Part shown: positions 19,568 to 30,312 of the stretch, piece by piece | Layout: the number at the start of each line of letters is the position of its first letter | Position numbering within the stretch: the first letter of the stretch is position 1 | NCBI RefSeq assembly: GCF_029227915.1 | Contig: NC_079877.1 | Coordinates: 17,966,851-18,030,850, forward strand | DNA: 64,000 nucleotides | Source: Hydractinia symbiolongicarpus | Lineage: Eukaryota; Cnidaria; Hydrozoa; Anthoathecata; Hydractiniidae | Direction: 5' to 3' | The notes under the pieces: model-generated | Database searches by the model: none | Told to the model about the DNA's origin: nothing | Seen by the model: the letters and a program-made list of their open reading frames with translations, nothing else | Translations under genes and position numbers: made by a program

Positions 19568-20087
19568 CAGACAAAATACGGGTATTATTATAGAGACTAG
19601 TCGTTAACCCGTTGAAAAACCCACGGGGTCACCCGTGCTTTATATATTGAATTTCGTGCTTTTGTAACAAAAAGTCAAAGAGACGCACGAACAGACAGAC
19701 GGAATACGGCTATTATTAAAGAGACTAGTCGTTAATTCGTGGAAAAATCCGCGGGGTCGCCCGTTCTTTGAATTTACCCGTCGCAACAAAGTGTACAAAA
19801 ATATGTTGCATTTGGTATTGGTGCACATTTTAAAAATTTCGTGATTCCGTTACGGGACGCGGCTCTCGCGGACACACAGACAAAATACGGCTATTATTAA
19901 AGAGACTAGTCGTTAGCCCGTGGAAATATCCACGGGGTCGCCCGTCCTTTAAATAAACCCGTTGCAACAAAGTGGACAATATATTGCATTTGGTATTGAT
20001 ACGCATTTTAAAAATTTCGTGTTTCCGTTACGGGACACGGCTTTCGCGGACACACAGACAGACAGACGACGGCTATTATAATAGAGA
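19568..20087 (-). mobile_element. Head-to-tail array of short Helitrons (left arm)
   Basis: Three units (19597-19724, 19725-19905, 19906-20087) and the end of a fourth (to 19596) abut exactly at CTAG|TC on the minus strand. Units of 128 and about 181 bp share the start TCTCTTTAATAATAGCCGTA and a 3' end with a CCGTGGA/TCCACGG-type hairpin, perfect in the 19906 unit and decayed in the others. Direct head-to-tail joining is known for rolling-circle elements. Mirrored at about 35775-36300 in the right arm. Confidence 0.65.
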
Positions 20088-20092
20088 TAGTT

Positions 20093-21040
20093 TTGTGCCT
20101 CTTTGACAACAATAGAAAGTCATTAAAATTAGCGAGGAGATCACACTCCACCATATGGTCTCCTAAGGCAAAAACATTTACATGGCAAACAAAGTTAATC
20201 TTAATTTGAATTTTGTAGGAAAGTGTATTTTACATCAGCCACTTACATGATTTTTTTCATGATCTTCCCTTTGATTTCCCTTGGCGGCAATTCAATATGG
20301 GTGAATGAATTTTACCAAAGCCCCGGGTTAACCCAAGCCATGTGAGGAAAATTGGAGAGATGGCACAATGTGGTGTGTGGGCCATTGGATGTTGCTCAGG
20401 GAGTGTCTGGTGGGTCGTAAATAGTCTAGGATCACCCATCATCAAGCCATGGCCCCTCCTGGAAATAATAGACAGGGTATAACCCTGGATATTTGTGAGG
20501 CTAGTCATTTGAAATATGCACATCTATCTATCTAGCTATCTATTTTATTCGGAACATTTTTTTATCAGGTGGGAGAAAAAAACACTTATCTTATCCTGTT
20601 TATACTATGTTGAGAAATAGTAATTTAACATTCGAAATAATAAATTCAAAATAATAAAGCAAATATAAAGCAACATTTCTAATCATTCAACAAGAAGTAA
20701 ATCCATTAAACTTCTAGCTATAGACTTTCTGTTAGGACTACCTCATTTGGTCTCAAATCTATACGTTACCAATCTATTATTAATTGGAACAATATCCAAC
20801 AACACTTTCACTAATACGACCTAGCCTCTCTAACTCTAAAACAACTAAAAAAAATCTGCAAAACTTATCCTCTGGATTGCTATAACATTAGGGACTTTAC
20901 GAAATGACGACGAAAACCGGAACGGCAACGGAAGCACAAGTTTTTTCGACCGTTGCCGTCGCTGCACTCTCAACTTCCATAAAACTTACATTACGTTTTT
21001 TCTTGGCGGGAACCAGACTGTTTGTTTACTTTATCGAAAT
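20093..21040. other. Unassigned repeat-like DNA ahead of Harbinger relic
   Basis: No gene recognised. 20257-20523 has an open minus-strand frame with no known motif, also present in mirror at 35339-35605. From about 20885 the sequence GGGACTTTACGAAATGACGA leads into CG-rich DNA with CGGCAACGG-type repeats in front of the transposase start; this is plausibly the terminal region of the Harbinger element. Confidence 0.4.
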
Positions 21041-22012
21041 ATGCCAAAACTCAAGACAGTTCGAGAAGTTATTCTCTTAGCCCATGCTAACCGTTTGGTA
21101 AATGATGACGAATGTTTGCTCCTCTATGACCTGAACAGATCTTCGCATCTTGATCTTCGCTATAACAACTAAGAAAAATGTGATTTGGATTTACTGAATG
21201 AAGATGACTGTAAAAGTGAATTCAGATTTTGTAAAGGGGACATATACGGCTTTTGTGATGTTTTTGAACTGCTTGACAAAGTCAGATGCTACAATGGAGT
21301 GGTTGCGCAAAAAGAAGAAGCTCTTTGCATATTTTTGAAGAGACTTGCACACCCTTGTAGGTACCAAATCTTATGTTTAGGTTTGGAAGGCCAGTCCTTC
21401 AAATATGATATCATGATATCAAATCATATTTTGAATGTCATTTATGAGAATTGGGGCTTTTTGCTTTCGAATATGCAGCGAAATTGGCTTTCTAGACAGA
21501 ACCTGGAGTTATTTGCAAATATTGTCCATGCAAAAGAAGCTCCACTTGATAACTGCTGGTGATTCGTAGATGGGACTACAAAGCCTGTAAGTCGCCCTGG
21601 GCAACACCAAAGAGTGCTGTATAATGGTCACAAAAGATACCATTGCAATAAATTCCAGTCCGTAATTGCACCAAATGGTCTCGTAGCAAACCTTTATGGT
21701 CCTGTTGAGAGGAGGAGGCATGATAGTAGTATGTTAGCAGATTCAGGCTTATTTAATCAACTTCGTCAACATTCATTCGATAGAAATAACCAGCCTCTGT
21801 GTATTTATGGTGATCCGGCATACCCCCTGAGAGTTCACCTGCAATCAGGTTTCAAAGGTGCTAATATTACTCAGGACCAAAAATTGTGGAACACAAGAAT
21901 GAGCTCAGTTAGAGCGTCGGTTGTGTGAGTATTTGGAGACATAATTAATTTTTTCAAATTTATGGACTTCAAGAAAAATCTGAAAATTGGGATGAGCCCT
22001 GTGGCTAAAAAG
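21041..22012 (+). pseudogene. PIF/Harbinger-type (DDE_Tnp_4) transposase, left copy
   Basis: An ATG at 21041 starts MPKLKTVREVILLAHANRL. Further on come FVDGTTKPVSRPGQHQ (first catalytic Asp), VANLYGPVERRRHD, CIYGDPAYPL (second Asp) and SSVRASVV followed by VFGDIINFF (third acidic region). This order fits HARBI1-like DDE transposases. Three in-frame stops interrupt it: TAA near 21170, TGA near 21560 (where a Gly codon is expected before FVDG) and TGA near 21926 (where Trp is expected before VFGD). A 4-bp difference from the right arm near 21407 shifts the frame after GLEGQSFKY. Dead in both arms. Confidence 0.8.
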
Positions 22013-22062
22013 CCCTGTGGCTAAAATATATTTATATATATATATATATATATAATATATAG

Positions 22063-22132
22063 TATAGGGATAATAATTGAAAAAAACTTTCTTGCAGACT
22101 CTATTTAAATGAAAACACAAGAAACAGTCCTT
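22063..22132 (+). repeat. 70-bp direct repeat, copy 2 (left arm)
   Basis: Second copy of the 70-bp sequence at 18658, directly behind a (TA)n tract and the end of the Harbinger relic. Confidence 0.85.
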
Positions 22133-22433
22133 GAAAAATGAAATGTAATGAAATGTTTTGTCTTATGAAAAACTGTTAATTGTCAAAAATGTGATTTCGA
22201 TACAGATACAGATAATCTTTTATCTGAATGAAAGTTTACAAAAATTAAACTGAATAAGTACAAGGAAGTATTAATAAACTATCACAACCAGCAGGAGACC
22301 TCTCAAAACAGCCCGGAGGCCAGTTAAAAGATGCGAGTAGGACCTTGTAAAATCTCTGAACTTTTTCTGGGTTGCATGCATGCATGCATGCAAAAAAAAT
22401 TCTACAAACTTCAATACCGTCCTAAAAAAAAAA

Positions 22434-22686
22434 AAGAAGAAGAAGAAGAAGAAGAAGAAGAAGAAGAAGAAGAAGAAGAAGAAGAAGAAGAAGAAGAAGA
22501 AGAAGAAGAAGAAGAAGAAGAAGAAGAAGAAGAAGAAGAAGAAGAAGAAGAAGAAGAAGAAGAAGAAGAAGAAGAAGAAGAAGAAGAAGAAGAAGAAGAA
22601 GAAGAAGAAGAAGAAGAAGAAGAAGAAGAAGAAGAAGAAGAAGAAGAAGAAGAAGAAGAAGAAGAAGAAGAAGAAAAAGAAGAAGA
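22434..22686 (+). repeat. (GAA)n microsatellite, left arm
   Basis: About 84 nearly perfect GAA triplets with one interruption (GAAAAAGAA) near the 3' end. It lies next to TGCATGCATGCATGCATGC. All long open frames across it (poly-Glu, poly-Lys, poly-Arg-type, poly-Phe, poly-Ser) are artefacts of the triplet. Confidence 0.97.
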
Positions 22687-23639
22687 CAAATAGCTGGAGT
22701 TGATAAACCCGTACTAGGTTAAATGTATTATTCAAGAAAATAGTTTTTAAAATTAATTTTAAATACATTAAAAGATTGCGAGTTTCGAATTTGAACAGGA
22801 AGACTGTTCCAGAGAACTGGACCAGAAACCCTAAACATATTGCCACCATAAGGTTAGACCTGTTATGATGAAGTGTAAGTAGGTCTGAAACAGTACCTAA
22901 ATAAAAAATATTTTCCCTATTAATCAATCTATCACTGCGTGCGTTGTGAATAAAATGAGTTGGTGTAAACCAACTTGAATAAAAACTTAAATGCCATAAA
23001 CAATATGAGAATAAATTAGACTATTATAAACATTTTTAAGCACATAATAGTAATAATAAGTGGTCATCAAGAAGATTTTAAAGAAAACATGCCGGAGATA
23101 GTTGGAAGAAGGTGCTTGAAGATAAAGGAGTTAATAAAGTTTATATATAAGTTATTTATCAAGTAAATCTTATTTTAAACTATCAAAAACAGTTCTTTAA
23201 GAACTTCGCTACCACATAGTAAGTTTATTTTTATTTTTATAGTTTTTTGAATCATTAGTGTCTGTTTTTCTTTTCTTTTTCGGGCATTGTTCGGGTTTCT
23301 TTGGGGCTTTTCGGTCAAATACCTGATTTTTTTTTAAAACGCCGAACTCGCCCGAAAAAGCCCGCACTTCTTACGGCGTATGCGGCTTATCGGCACCCTC
23401 GTGCTCATTGAACAGATTTTTTGTTTTTTTAATTTGCTTTTAAAAACCAAAGGGAAAATATTTTTGTATATATCTAAAAAAAGTATATTCAGATTTTCCC
23501 TGTTCCATATTGTTTGTGACAAGACTCTTTCTCCCGAGGAGACAGTTAAAGCAGAAGCAATCAACAGCTGTAACCCCAAGATATGGTTGCCTTTTTTGTT
23601 AAAACTTGCCGTGTCAACAGTAATAAAAAGAAAAATTAA

Positions 23640-23995
23640 TAATAATTTGCTGAATTTTACAGAAATGATATGCCAAATCGTCTGGTCTGATTATGATGGT
23701 TGCTTACCAGACAATGTTATTAAAGCGTTAAAAGCTGTCAAATTTGATGGCTTTGAATACATTAAGGTAGCATTAAGAATTTCAGCCACTTTACCGTCAT
23801 ATCCTGTGAATGTGAACGTTCCTTTTTTTCTTTACGTAGACTTTAAGACTACACTAGGCGCATCACGGTTTAGGATCGTTTAAATGGAATTGCGCTCATG
23901 TACATCCATAAGGAAATCATGCCTAACATAGATGCTGTTAGGTCGGTATACAATAAGCAACCGGAGGCTAACTTTTTCCTAACCCTATTTTTCTA
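23640..23995 (+). pseudogene. hAT-type transposase C-terminus, left copy
   Basis: Plus-strand frames read SDYDGCLPDNVIKALKAVKF and IKVALRISATLP, then after a frame change RLNGIALMYIHKEI and PNIDAV, ending near NFFLTLFF. This is the order of the C-terminal hAT dimerisation region of ZMYM/P52-like hAT transposases. The conserved Cys-Ser-Glu-Arg-Ser-Phe core is destroyed, and TAG replaces a Gln codon before DRLNG. No N-terminal catalytic part is seen upstream. Confidence 0.65.
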
Positions 23996-24419
23996 TGTAA
24001 TTGGTCATTGTTTTTGTTATGTTTGTGTTTTATTGTGCTGTCCATGGCTGGTGTAATCATTTGATTCACCTAGTCATGCCGATGAAGCCTGATATTGGCA
24101 GAAACAGCAAGAGTTTATAAATATTGAAATACATTCACAATTGTCTCACTTTATTGTAGTTAATCCCTGTTAATCTCTGTTGTTGTTTTTGATTGATAAA
24201 CAGTTTAAGTTCTACATTTTTAGAAAACTTTCCAGGCTCAAATAAGGAAAATTCAGAAACATTTCAGGCTCAAATTATCAAAATTTTAAGAAACTCCAGA
24301 CTCGACCAAATGCTTATGTTTCTTATAAAAAACGTGTAAGACAAAGAGTTGTTTCTTATAAAAAAAAATGTTCTTAGGAGATTTTCTAGTAGCTTAGCGT
24401 TTCTTTTCGTCAATTTTAA

Positions 24420-24935
24420 TGATAACTAGATGAATCGAAAGACAATTTACGGCGATTTTGTACCCGCAAAGCTCGAATTAGCGAAATCTTTTGGAGCTTT
24501 GCCCCAGACCCCACTTGGGGGCCTTACAAAATATTGCTGCTGCGCAGCAATACTTGGAATAAGTCCTCAAAAACTCTGGATCCGCCCCTGCTTGTCCATG
24601 CGAAGTGCTTCCACTTTATTCGCCGCCATTTTGTCTTAGCGCACAATTAAAGTTTGAGAGTATTACATTTGGTTCGTGAAATTTGGAGTCAATAGCTATA
24701 CGTCGAAACCACATTTCTTGACAATTAACAATTTTTCATAAGCCAAAACATCACATTTCATCATTTCCGCGGTAAAAATATTGTATTTTTTAAAAAAATC
24801 GTTGATTTGAGCAATTACTTTTAGATTTCATTTCATTTCACTTTGATTTGAAGCAAAGTTGATTTCATTTTGTTTCATTTCACTTTGATTTAAAGCAAAG
24901 TTGATTTCATTTCGTTTCATTTCATTTGTTCTAAA
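24420..24935. repeat. Interspersed repeat and ATTTCATTTC tandem tract
   Basis: GGAGCTTTGCCCCAGACCCC and CTGCGCAGCAATACTTGG, followed by CTCAAAAACTCTGGATCCGC, form a GC-rich block with the look of a dispersed repeat end. From 24825 a 50-bp unit with TTTCATTTCACTTTGATTT and AAGCAAAGTTGATTTCAT is repeated twice and partly a third time. Mirrored in the right arm near 30745-31260. Confidence 0.5.
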
Positions 24936-25363
24936 GAAAGTTAATTTATTTTTTTATTTGTAGATTATTTTTTTTTGCGTCGGCCACCATACAGGTGTGT
25001 TGTTTAGATTATTTAGTAGAGAAATAAATTTGGGTGTATAACGACTTTTTAGCCGTTTCTTCAGAGCTAAATTTTCCTTAAACACTAAGTGTGTTGTTGT
25101 GTCTTGTACCAGAAAATATGTTCTTTAAGCACTTATTTTGCAAGAATATATTTCGAAAAATGGGTCAGAAGTTTAGAATATCCTAAGAACATGTCTAAGC
25201 TTGATAGTTTGTTTTCTATGACGTAAACAATTGATGCTAAGTCATGTTAAGAACAAATTGAGAATAATGAGGATTTTGACATTTGTCAAAAAAGTTAAGA
25301 ACATCGAGGCTGACACTAAAACACACTATTCTTATAAAAACAGCGTGTGTATCCTACTTTATT

Positions 25364-26052
25364 TAGAGAAGCTTTCGCGAGAGAAACTTCCGCAAGAAAA
25401 AAAGTTCGCGAAATTTTTTGGATAAACTTTCGCGAATGAAGAAACCCGCAAATTTTTGCGCGATAAACTTTCGCGAACAAGGATTTTTCAGTTAGAAAAA
25501 ACTTCTAAATTCTTAGCATAATTGAAATCTTTCTTGAAATAAGAAAGTTTAGGTCAAGGGTTTCTTGTTGCGCATGTGCAAGGTAAAAAACTTTTTTTGT
25601 ATATAGGTAACTGCGGAGCCATGCAGCCAGGTAATTTAAGTTTTTGATTTTTAAAGAGTCAATTGTACAGTTTAGCCGATGTATTTGTATGATAATTTAT
25701 TTTCAATTAATCTTTTGTGTAGCTAAGTCCATGTTTCTTCACATTGATTTTTGACGATGCGTTTTTTTGACATAATTAGCAGTGATATTAAAAGATGCGT
25801 CCGTTGTTTCTGTGTGAATGTTAATAACGGTAATGTGTACATTGCATTGTTTTATTTTATGACGTCGCTGTAAATTCATTGCAATGTCGAATAATAGGCA
25901 ATGCTTTGAAATAATTTAATGGATAAACTTTCGCGAATGAATAAATTCGGAAACTTCGGAATGAAGGAACTCACACATTTTTACGAGATAAACTTTCGCG
26001 AAAATGGCGAAAAATCGCGAAAGTTTCTCTCGCGATAGTTTCTCCAATCCAA
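25364..26052. mobile_element. MITE with TTTCGCGAAA-rich terminal inverted repeats (left arm)
   Basis: About 115 bp at 25364-25480 (with GAAGCTTTCGCGAGAGAAAC and GGATAAACTTTCGCGAATGA) match in inverted orientation 25915-26050 (GGATAAACTTTCGCGAATGA to CTCGCGATAGTTTCTCC). The internal DNA is not coding. A related AAACTTTCGCG string occurs at 49120-49170, so the family is dispersed. Confidence 0.6.
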
Positions 26053-27053
26053 TTGCTTTCTCCAGTGGAAAAGAACTTATATTGTAAAAAGTAATTTTTC
26101 CGTTGCTACTGTTTTTAACGCTACTACGAAGTGAGTGATGCAGTGTTGATGTCGTTATAAAAACCTTAACGTAAACATCTGTTAAGTTACGATCTTTTGA
26201 AATATGTGCGATTCTTAAATTCGAAAACACTGCATTGTTATCATGCATAGTTTTTTCTTGACTATAAGTTTGAGTCTGTACGGCAAACTGTTCTTTAAAT
26301 ATTTTGGATTAATTGTTACGGGAGATATACAATATACCAAGTATTAAAAGTTAGTATTGTTGTCAGAAATATTTTTATAAAGAAGAAAAACCTACGATTA
26401 TATATAACGTCAAAAAGAGAATTTGATTGCATTTTTATTTTTAATTTTATTATTGTTTTGTTGTTGCGAGTGCTTATATTTTTAACAACCTCGTTCTCAG
26501 GGGAATTTTTCGCTTTTTTGATATCCGAGACGGCGCGAAGAAATGACCCTGGGCCAGGCTGGTTAAAGTCAGCACGATTCGTGCTGATTTTTAATTTATG
26601 CAAAATTTGGTCATTTTGTTAAGAATTGCATGCGGACCGCCGAGAACACCGTATTGCTATAATTTATGAAAAACAATCTTGGATCGAAATCAAGGATAGA
26701 GTTTTATTTTTAATCAGAAACAAGTTAGCTAAAGTGTTTTGAGTTTTTGCTTCAAGAAAACATGATTGCAGTGTTGCCTTTGCTTTTTTTGGCTACAAAC
26801 AAATTTTAAATATATATTAATTTTAAAGTTTTCAGCCATCTATGCTAGCTAGCTAGCAAAGGTCCAAGACGTACTTTTGTAGCTACAAAGGTTGTGCAAA
26901 CCAAGGTAGCTAGCTATAGATGAATTCCCGTGTGACGTCATTTGTTTACATTTTTGCGGACGCGCAAGGAACTGGCAGGAATTGTAACAAAATTAAGTTG
27001 AGCACGTTTAATGCAACCTAGCCATGTGGAAGTGATCTGAATATTATGCCTCT
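26053..27053. other. Arm end and spacer start, no gene
   Basis: The left arm ends at about 26313. The first 740 bp of the spacer have no recognised coding content. GCTAGCTAGCTAGC and TAGCTAGCTA runs occur near 26850-26920, as in several places of the window. Confidence 0.4.
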
Positions 27054-28195
27054 ATGCACGAGGATGATAGAAAACAATATAAAAAGAAATTAACTTTATC
27101 CGACGAGACAATATTGCCTGATCCTTATATACTGGAGAACTGGAGTAATAATGTTGCTTTAATGCCTGATTTAACTTGGGGTGATATGTACCAATATCTG
27201 ATCAATACTCCAAGTGAATTCTCGCATGAAGCTATGAAAGCATGCAGATCGTTGGAAGCCTATAACTTTTATGTGAGTGGTCATGTACAGGACGTATTTT
27301 ACCATGCAATCGACAATAATTGTGATTATTGTTTTATTAAATCTGAGGAAGGTATTCTTTCTAAATACAGCTAGCTAGCCATATGAAACTAATAAATATT
27401 TTAAACATGTTTCTTTTCACTTTTAGGTATTGCCTAGTCAGAGACAAGGACAGAAACAACAATGCTACGAAGTATGGGTTGCAGTAAAGAAGTCTGGAGG
27501 GTGGATCTTTACTGCTAATTGCAAGTGTATGGCAGGGTAAGCATGGCAAACATTACTTCAGAAATACTGACAATTTATCTGCTTCTTCTACATCACATAA
27601 AACGTTTTACAGAAACATAACTTGACAATGATCAATTAATTATATTGTATAGATTAGGATCAGTACGCAGTCACGTGGCAGCTTTGTTATTTAAACTTCA
27701 AGCATGCACTCAGTTGGGATTAAATAAAGTTGCTTGCACTAGTACTCTATGCAGTTGGAAAAAATCAAGGAGACAAGCAATTCCTGCTCCATTGACTGAA
27801 ATTAATTTCTCCAGGCCCAAATTTGCACAAAAAGTTCCAGTAGTAGTTGAAAATCAAAACAGTCAAGATGAAAAACCATATAGCTTCGACGATCCTATGG
27901 CTGGTTCATGTGAATTCAAAAAGAGTAAAATGTTAGAATTAAAAAATATTAGCAAGGAATCAGCTATTTTAAAGGTTAGAGATATACTTCCTGATGCTTA
28001 TGACACAAGTGCAACTGATACTGCTGAGGAGGTGACAGTGAAAACAAAATTTGTAATCTGCCAGAACCCCTCACCACTCTTTATTTACCAGAAGCAATAA
28101 ATTTCGATGATATTACTTTGGATGTTACAGGCAAAAAAAGATTTATTGATTATGAAATGACACAAAGTCAAAAAATGTACGACAATTTAACCGAA
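27054..28195 (+). pseudogene. SWIM-domain protein of a YqaJ-type family, truncated
   Basis: Exon 1 from ATG 27054 reads LENWSNNVALMPDLTWGDMY and KACRSLEAYNFYVSGHV. A second exon (about 27427-27536) ends CKCMAG at a GTAAGC donor. The third (from 27653) continues LGSVRSHVAALLF. Together they give a SWIM zinc finger CxC...xH in which the third ligand, normally Cys, is Arg (VRSH). The family usually continues into a YqaJ/lambda-exonuclease-like nuclease. Here a +1 frame shift near 28045 precedes NLPEPLTTLYLPEAINFDD, and the gene stops matching near 28205, where an opposite-strand transposase begins. The nuclease is therefore absent. The donor of exon 1 is not convincing. SWIM/YqaJ genes accompany ISL2EU-type DNA transposons, which fits the neighbour. 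Confidence 0.7.
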
Positions 28196-28204
28196 GTTAC
28201 CAAT

Positions 28205-29324
28205 ATACAAAGTGATATGCAAAGTTCTTCTTCTATAGTGAAACCACGATCAGCCATAACACAATCCCCATGCATAAATTTATTTAAAAATCCACTTTTA
28301 TTTGTTATATCTTTGTCGGACACACGTCCACCCCAACCACGTGACAAAAAACTGACAGAACCTGACGGTGTTATACCAATAAGGTATTTTATTGTGTTTG
28401 TATGTTTAAAGTTCGACCATGTTTGAGCACGTGCATTTAAACCAAATGGTCTTTCAATAAAAATTTCTGTGCAATCAATTATGACAACACAGTTCAGGAA
28501 CTTTTTATGAAAAGCTGCTGGTAAATTACTTCGTACTATGTGCCTCTGAGGCCAAACAATTAAGAACTGTACATTTTCAGCAATGATTGGCAACCATGAT
28601 CTATATATCTTGGAAACTTTTTGAAAAGAAATGCCAAATCTGTGTGCTAGGTCCTTGTTAAGTAATCCAAGCCTTAACTTAACCAGTATTATCAAGAGAT
28701 GATCTTTCATAGAGATATCACAAACTTTCTCAACATTATCTTGAAATAATGAAAAAAAAAACCAATCAAAATCAGCAACATTCTTCAATCCTGTGTAAAA
28801 TAGGAACATTTTATCGCTGCATTAAAGATTTTCATAGGACATTGTTGAGACTTTTGTTGAGGATCCTGTGCTAATTATTTTTCATTAACTTTTATCAAAA
28901 GTTCTGTGTTTTTATTTTTGAGTCTGCAAATTTCCTCTTCCAGTGCTTTGATGTTATCTTCTGTTGTTGTTTGAGTTCCTAAAAACATAAAAATGTAATT
29001 GTTTAATATATTTTAGCATAAAATATAACATAAGCTACCTAGCTACATACTTTGTATTCTTAATTACTTTCAAATAAATACATAGCTAAGACCAACAAGC
29101 TACCTTTATCCACAAATGACTTTGTAGCTCCATAATCTTCCTCCTCTTGCATGTCCAATGATTCACTATGCTGTATTTTATCGCCTTAAACTTTTGAGCA
29201 CGTTGGTACCGATCAATACTTCTTTTTCGTGATGGTCCTGGTTCACAGTCAGATACAGAAGGAGTATTGTACTTAAATAAGCTTGGTACATAGTCAGGAT
29301 GACTTGGATCGTTTGATTTAGCAC
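28205..29324 (-). pseudogene. THAP/DDE transposase, truncated at both ends
   Basis: An exon at 29324-29104 (acceptor TTGTAG, donor GTAGCT) reads DPSHPDYVPSLFKY, the linker that follows a THAP zinc finger. From 28978, TTTEDNIKALEEEICRLKNK is a coiled coil, followed by a stop. From ATG 28809 the DDE_Tnp_4-type core reads [15 protein letters not shown], then [19 protein letters not shown] (first Asp), [15 protein letters not shown] and MADRGFT (second Asp). Similarity ends near 28205, so the third acidic residue is lost. The THAP finger itself would lie beyond 29364, where the right arm begins, and has been cut away. Tail-to-tail with the SWIM gene; together they look like the internally deleted remains of an ISL2EU-like element. 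Confidence 0.75.
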
Positions 29325-29623
29325 CTACAAAATAAATGTTGTTATTAACAATTTAACAACAATTTAATCCAAAATATTTAAAGAACAGTTTGCCGTACAG
29401 ACTCAAACTTATAGTCAAGAAAAAACTATGCATGATAACAATGCAGTGTTTTCGAATTTAAGAATCGCACATATTTCAAAAGATCGTAACTTAACAGATG
29501 TTTACGTTAAGGTTTTTATAACGACATCAACACTGCATCACTCACTTCGTAGTAGCGTTAAAAACAGTAGCAACGGAAAAATTACTTTTTACAATATAAG
29601 TTCTTTTCCACTGGAGAAAGCAA

Positions 29624-30312
29624 TTGGATTGGAGAAACTATCGCGAGAGAAACTTTCGCGATTTTTCGCCATTTTCGCGAAAGTTTATCTCGTAAAAATG
29701 TGTGAGTTCCTTCATTCCGAAGTTTCCGAATTTATTCATTCGCGAAAGTTTATCCATTAAATTATTTCAAAGCATTGCCTATTATTCGACATTGCAATGA
29801 ATTTACAGCGACGTCATAAAATAAAACAATGCAATGTACACATTACCGTTATTAACATTCACACAGAAACAACGGACGCATCTTTTAATATCACTGCTAA
29901 TTATGTCAAAAAAACGCATCGTCAAAAATCAATGTGAAGAAACATGGACTTAGCTACACAAAAGATTAATTGAAAATAAATTATCATACAAATACATCGG
30001 CTAAACTGTACAATTGACTCTTTAAAAATCAAAAACTTAAATTACCTGGCTGCATGGCTCCGCAGTTACCTATATACAAAAAAAGTTTTTTACCTTGCAC
30101 ATGCGCAACAAGAAACCCTTGACCTAAACTTTCTTATTTCAAGAAAGATTTCAATTATGCTAAGAATTTAGAAGTTTTTTCTAACTGAAAAATCCTTGTT
30201 CGCGAAAGTTTATCGCGCAAAAATTTGCGGGTTTCTTCATTCGCGAAAGTTTATCCAAAAAATTTCGCGAACTTTTTTTCTTGCGGAAGTTTCTCTCGCG
30301 AAAGCTTCTCTA
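29624..30312. mobile_element. MITE with TTTCGCGAAA-rich termini (right arm)
   Basis: Mirror of 25364-26052. Confidence 0.6.

Larger units (their letters stand above)
16440..26313 (+). repeat. Left arm of giant inverted duplication
   Basis: Sequence from about 16440 to 26313 reappears in reverse complement at 29364-38349. Both outer ends can be placed: 16440-16459 matches the complement of 38330-38349, and beyond that the flanks differ. The inner end lies at the stretch ATTTTGGATTA (about 26302-26312). Arms are close to identical but carry SNPs, a 4-bp indel in the Harbinger relic, different GAA/TTC tract lengths, and a private segment of about 1.1 kb in this arm. The differences argue that both arms are real and have diverged since duplication. 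Confidence 0.95.

Noticed and set aside
20257-20523. 88-codon minus-strand frame, also mirrored in the right arm
   Set aside because: No recognised domain; duplicated merely as part of the arms, so its presence twice is no evidence of coding.
22331-22927. Long open frames of poly-Glu, poly-Lys, poly-Phe and poly-Ser (also mirrored at 32767-33597)
   Set aside because: They only read through the GAA/TTC microsatellite; no start context, domain or splice support.
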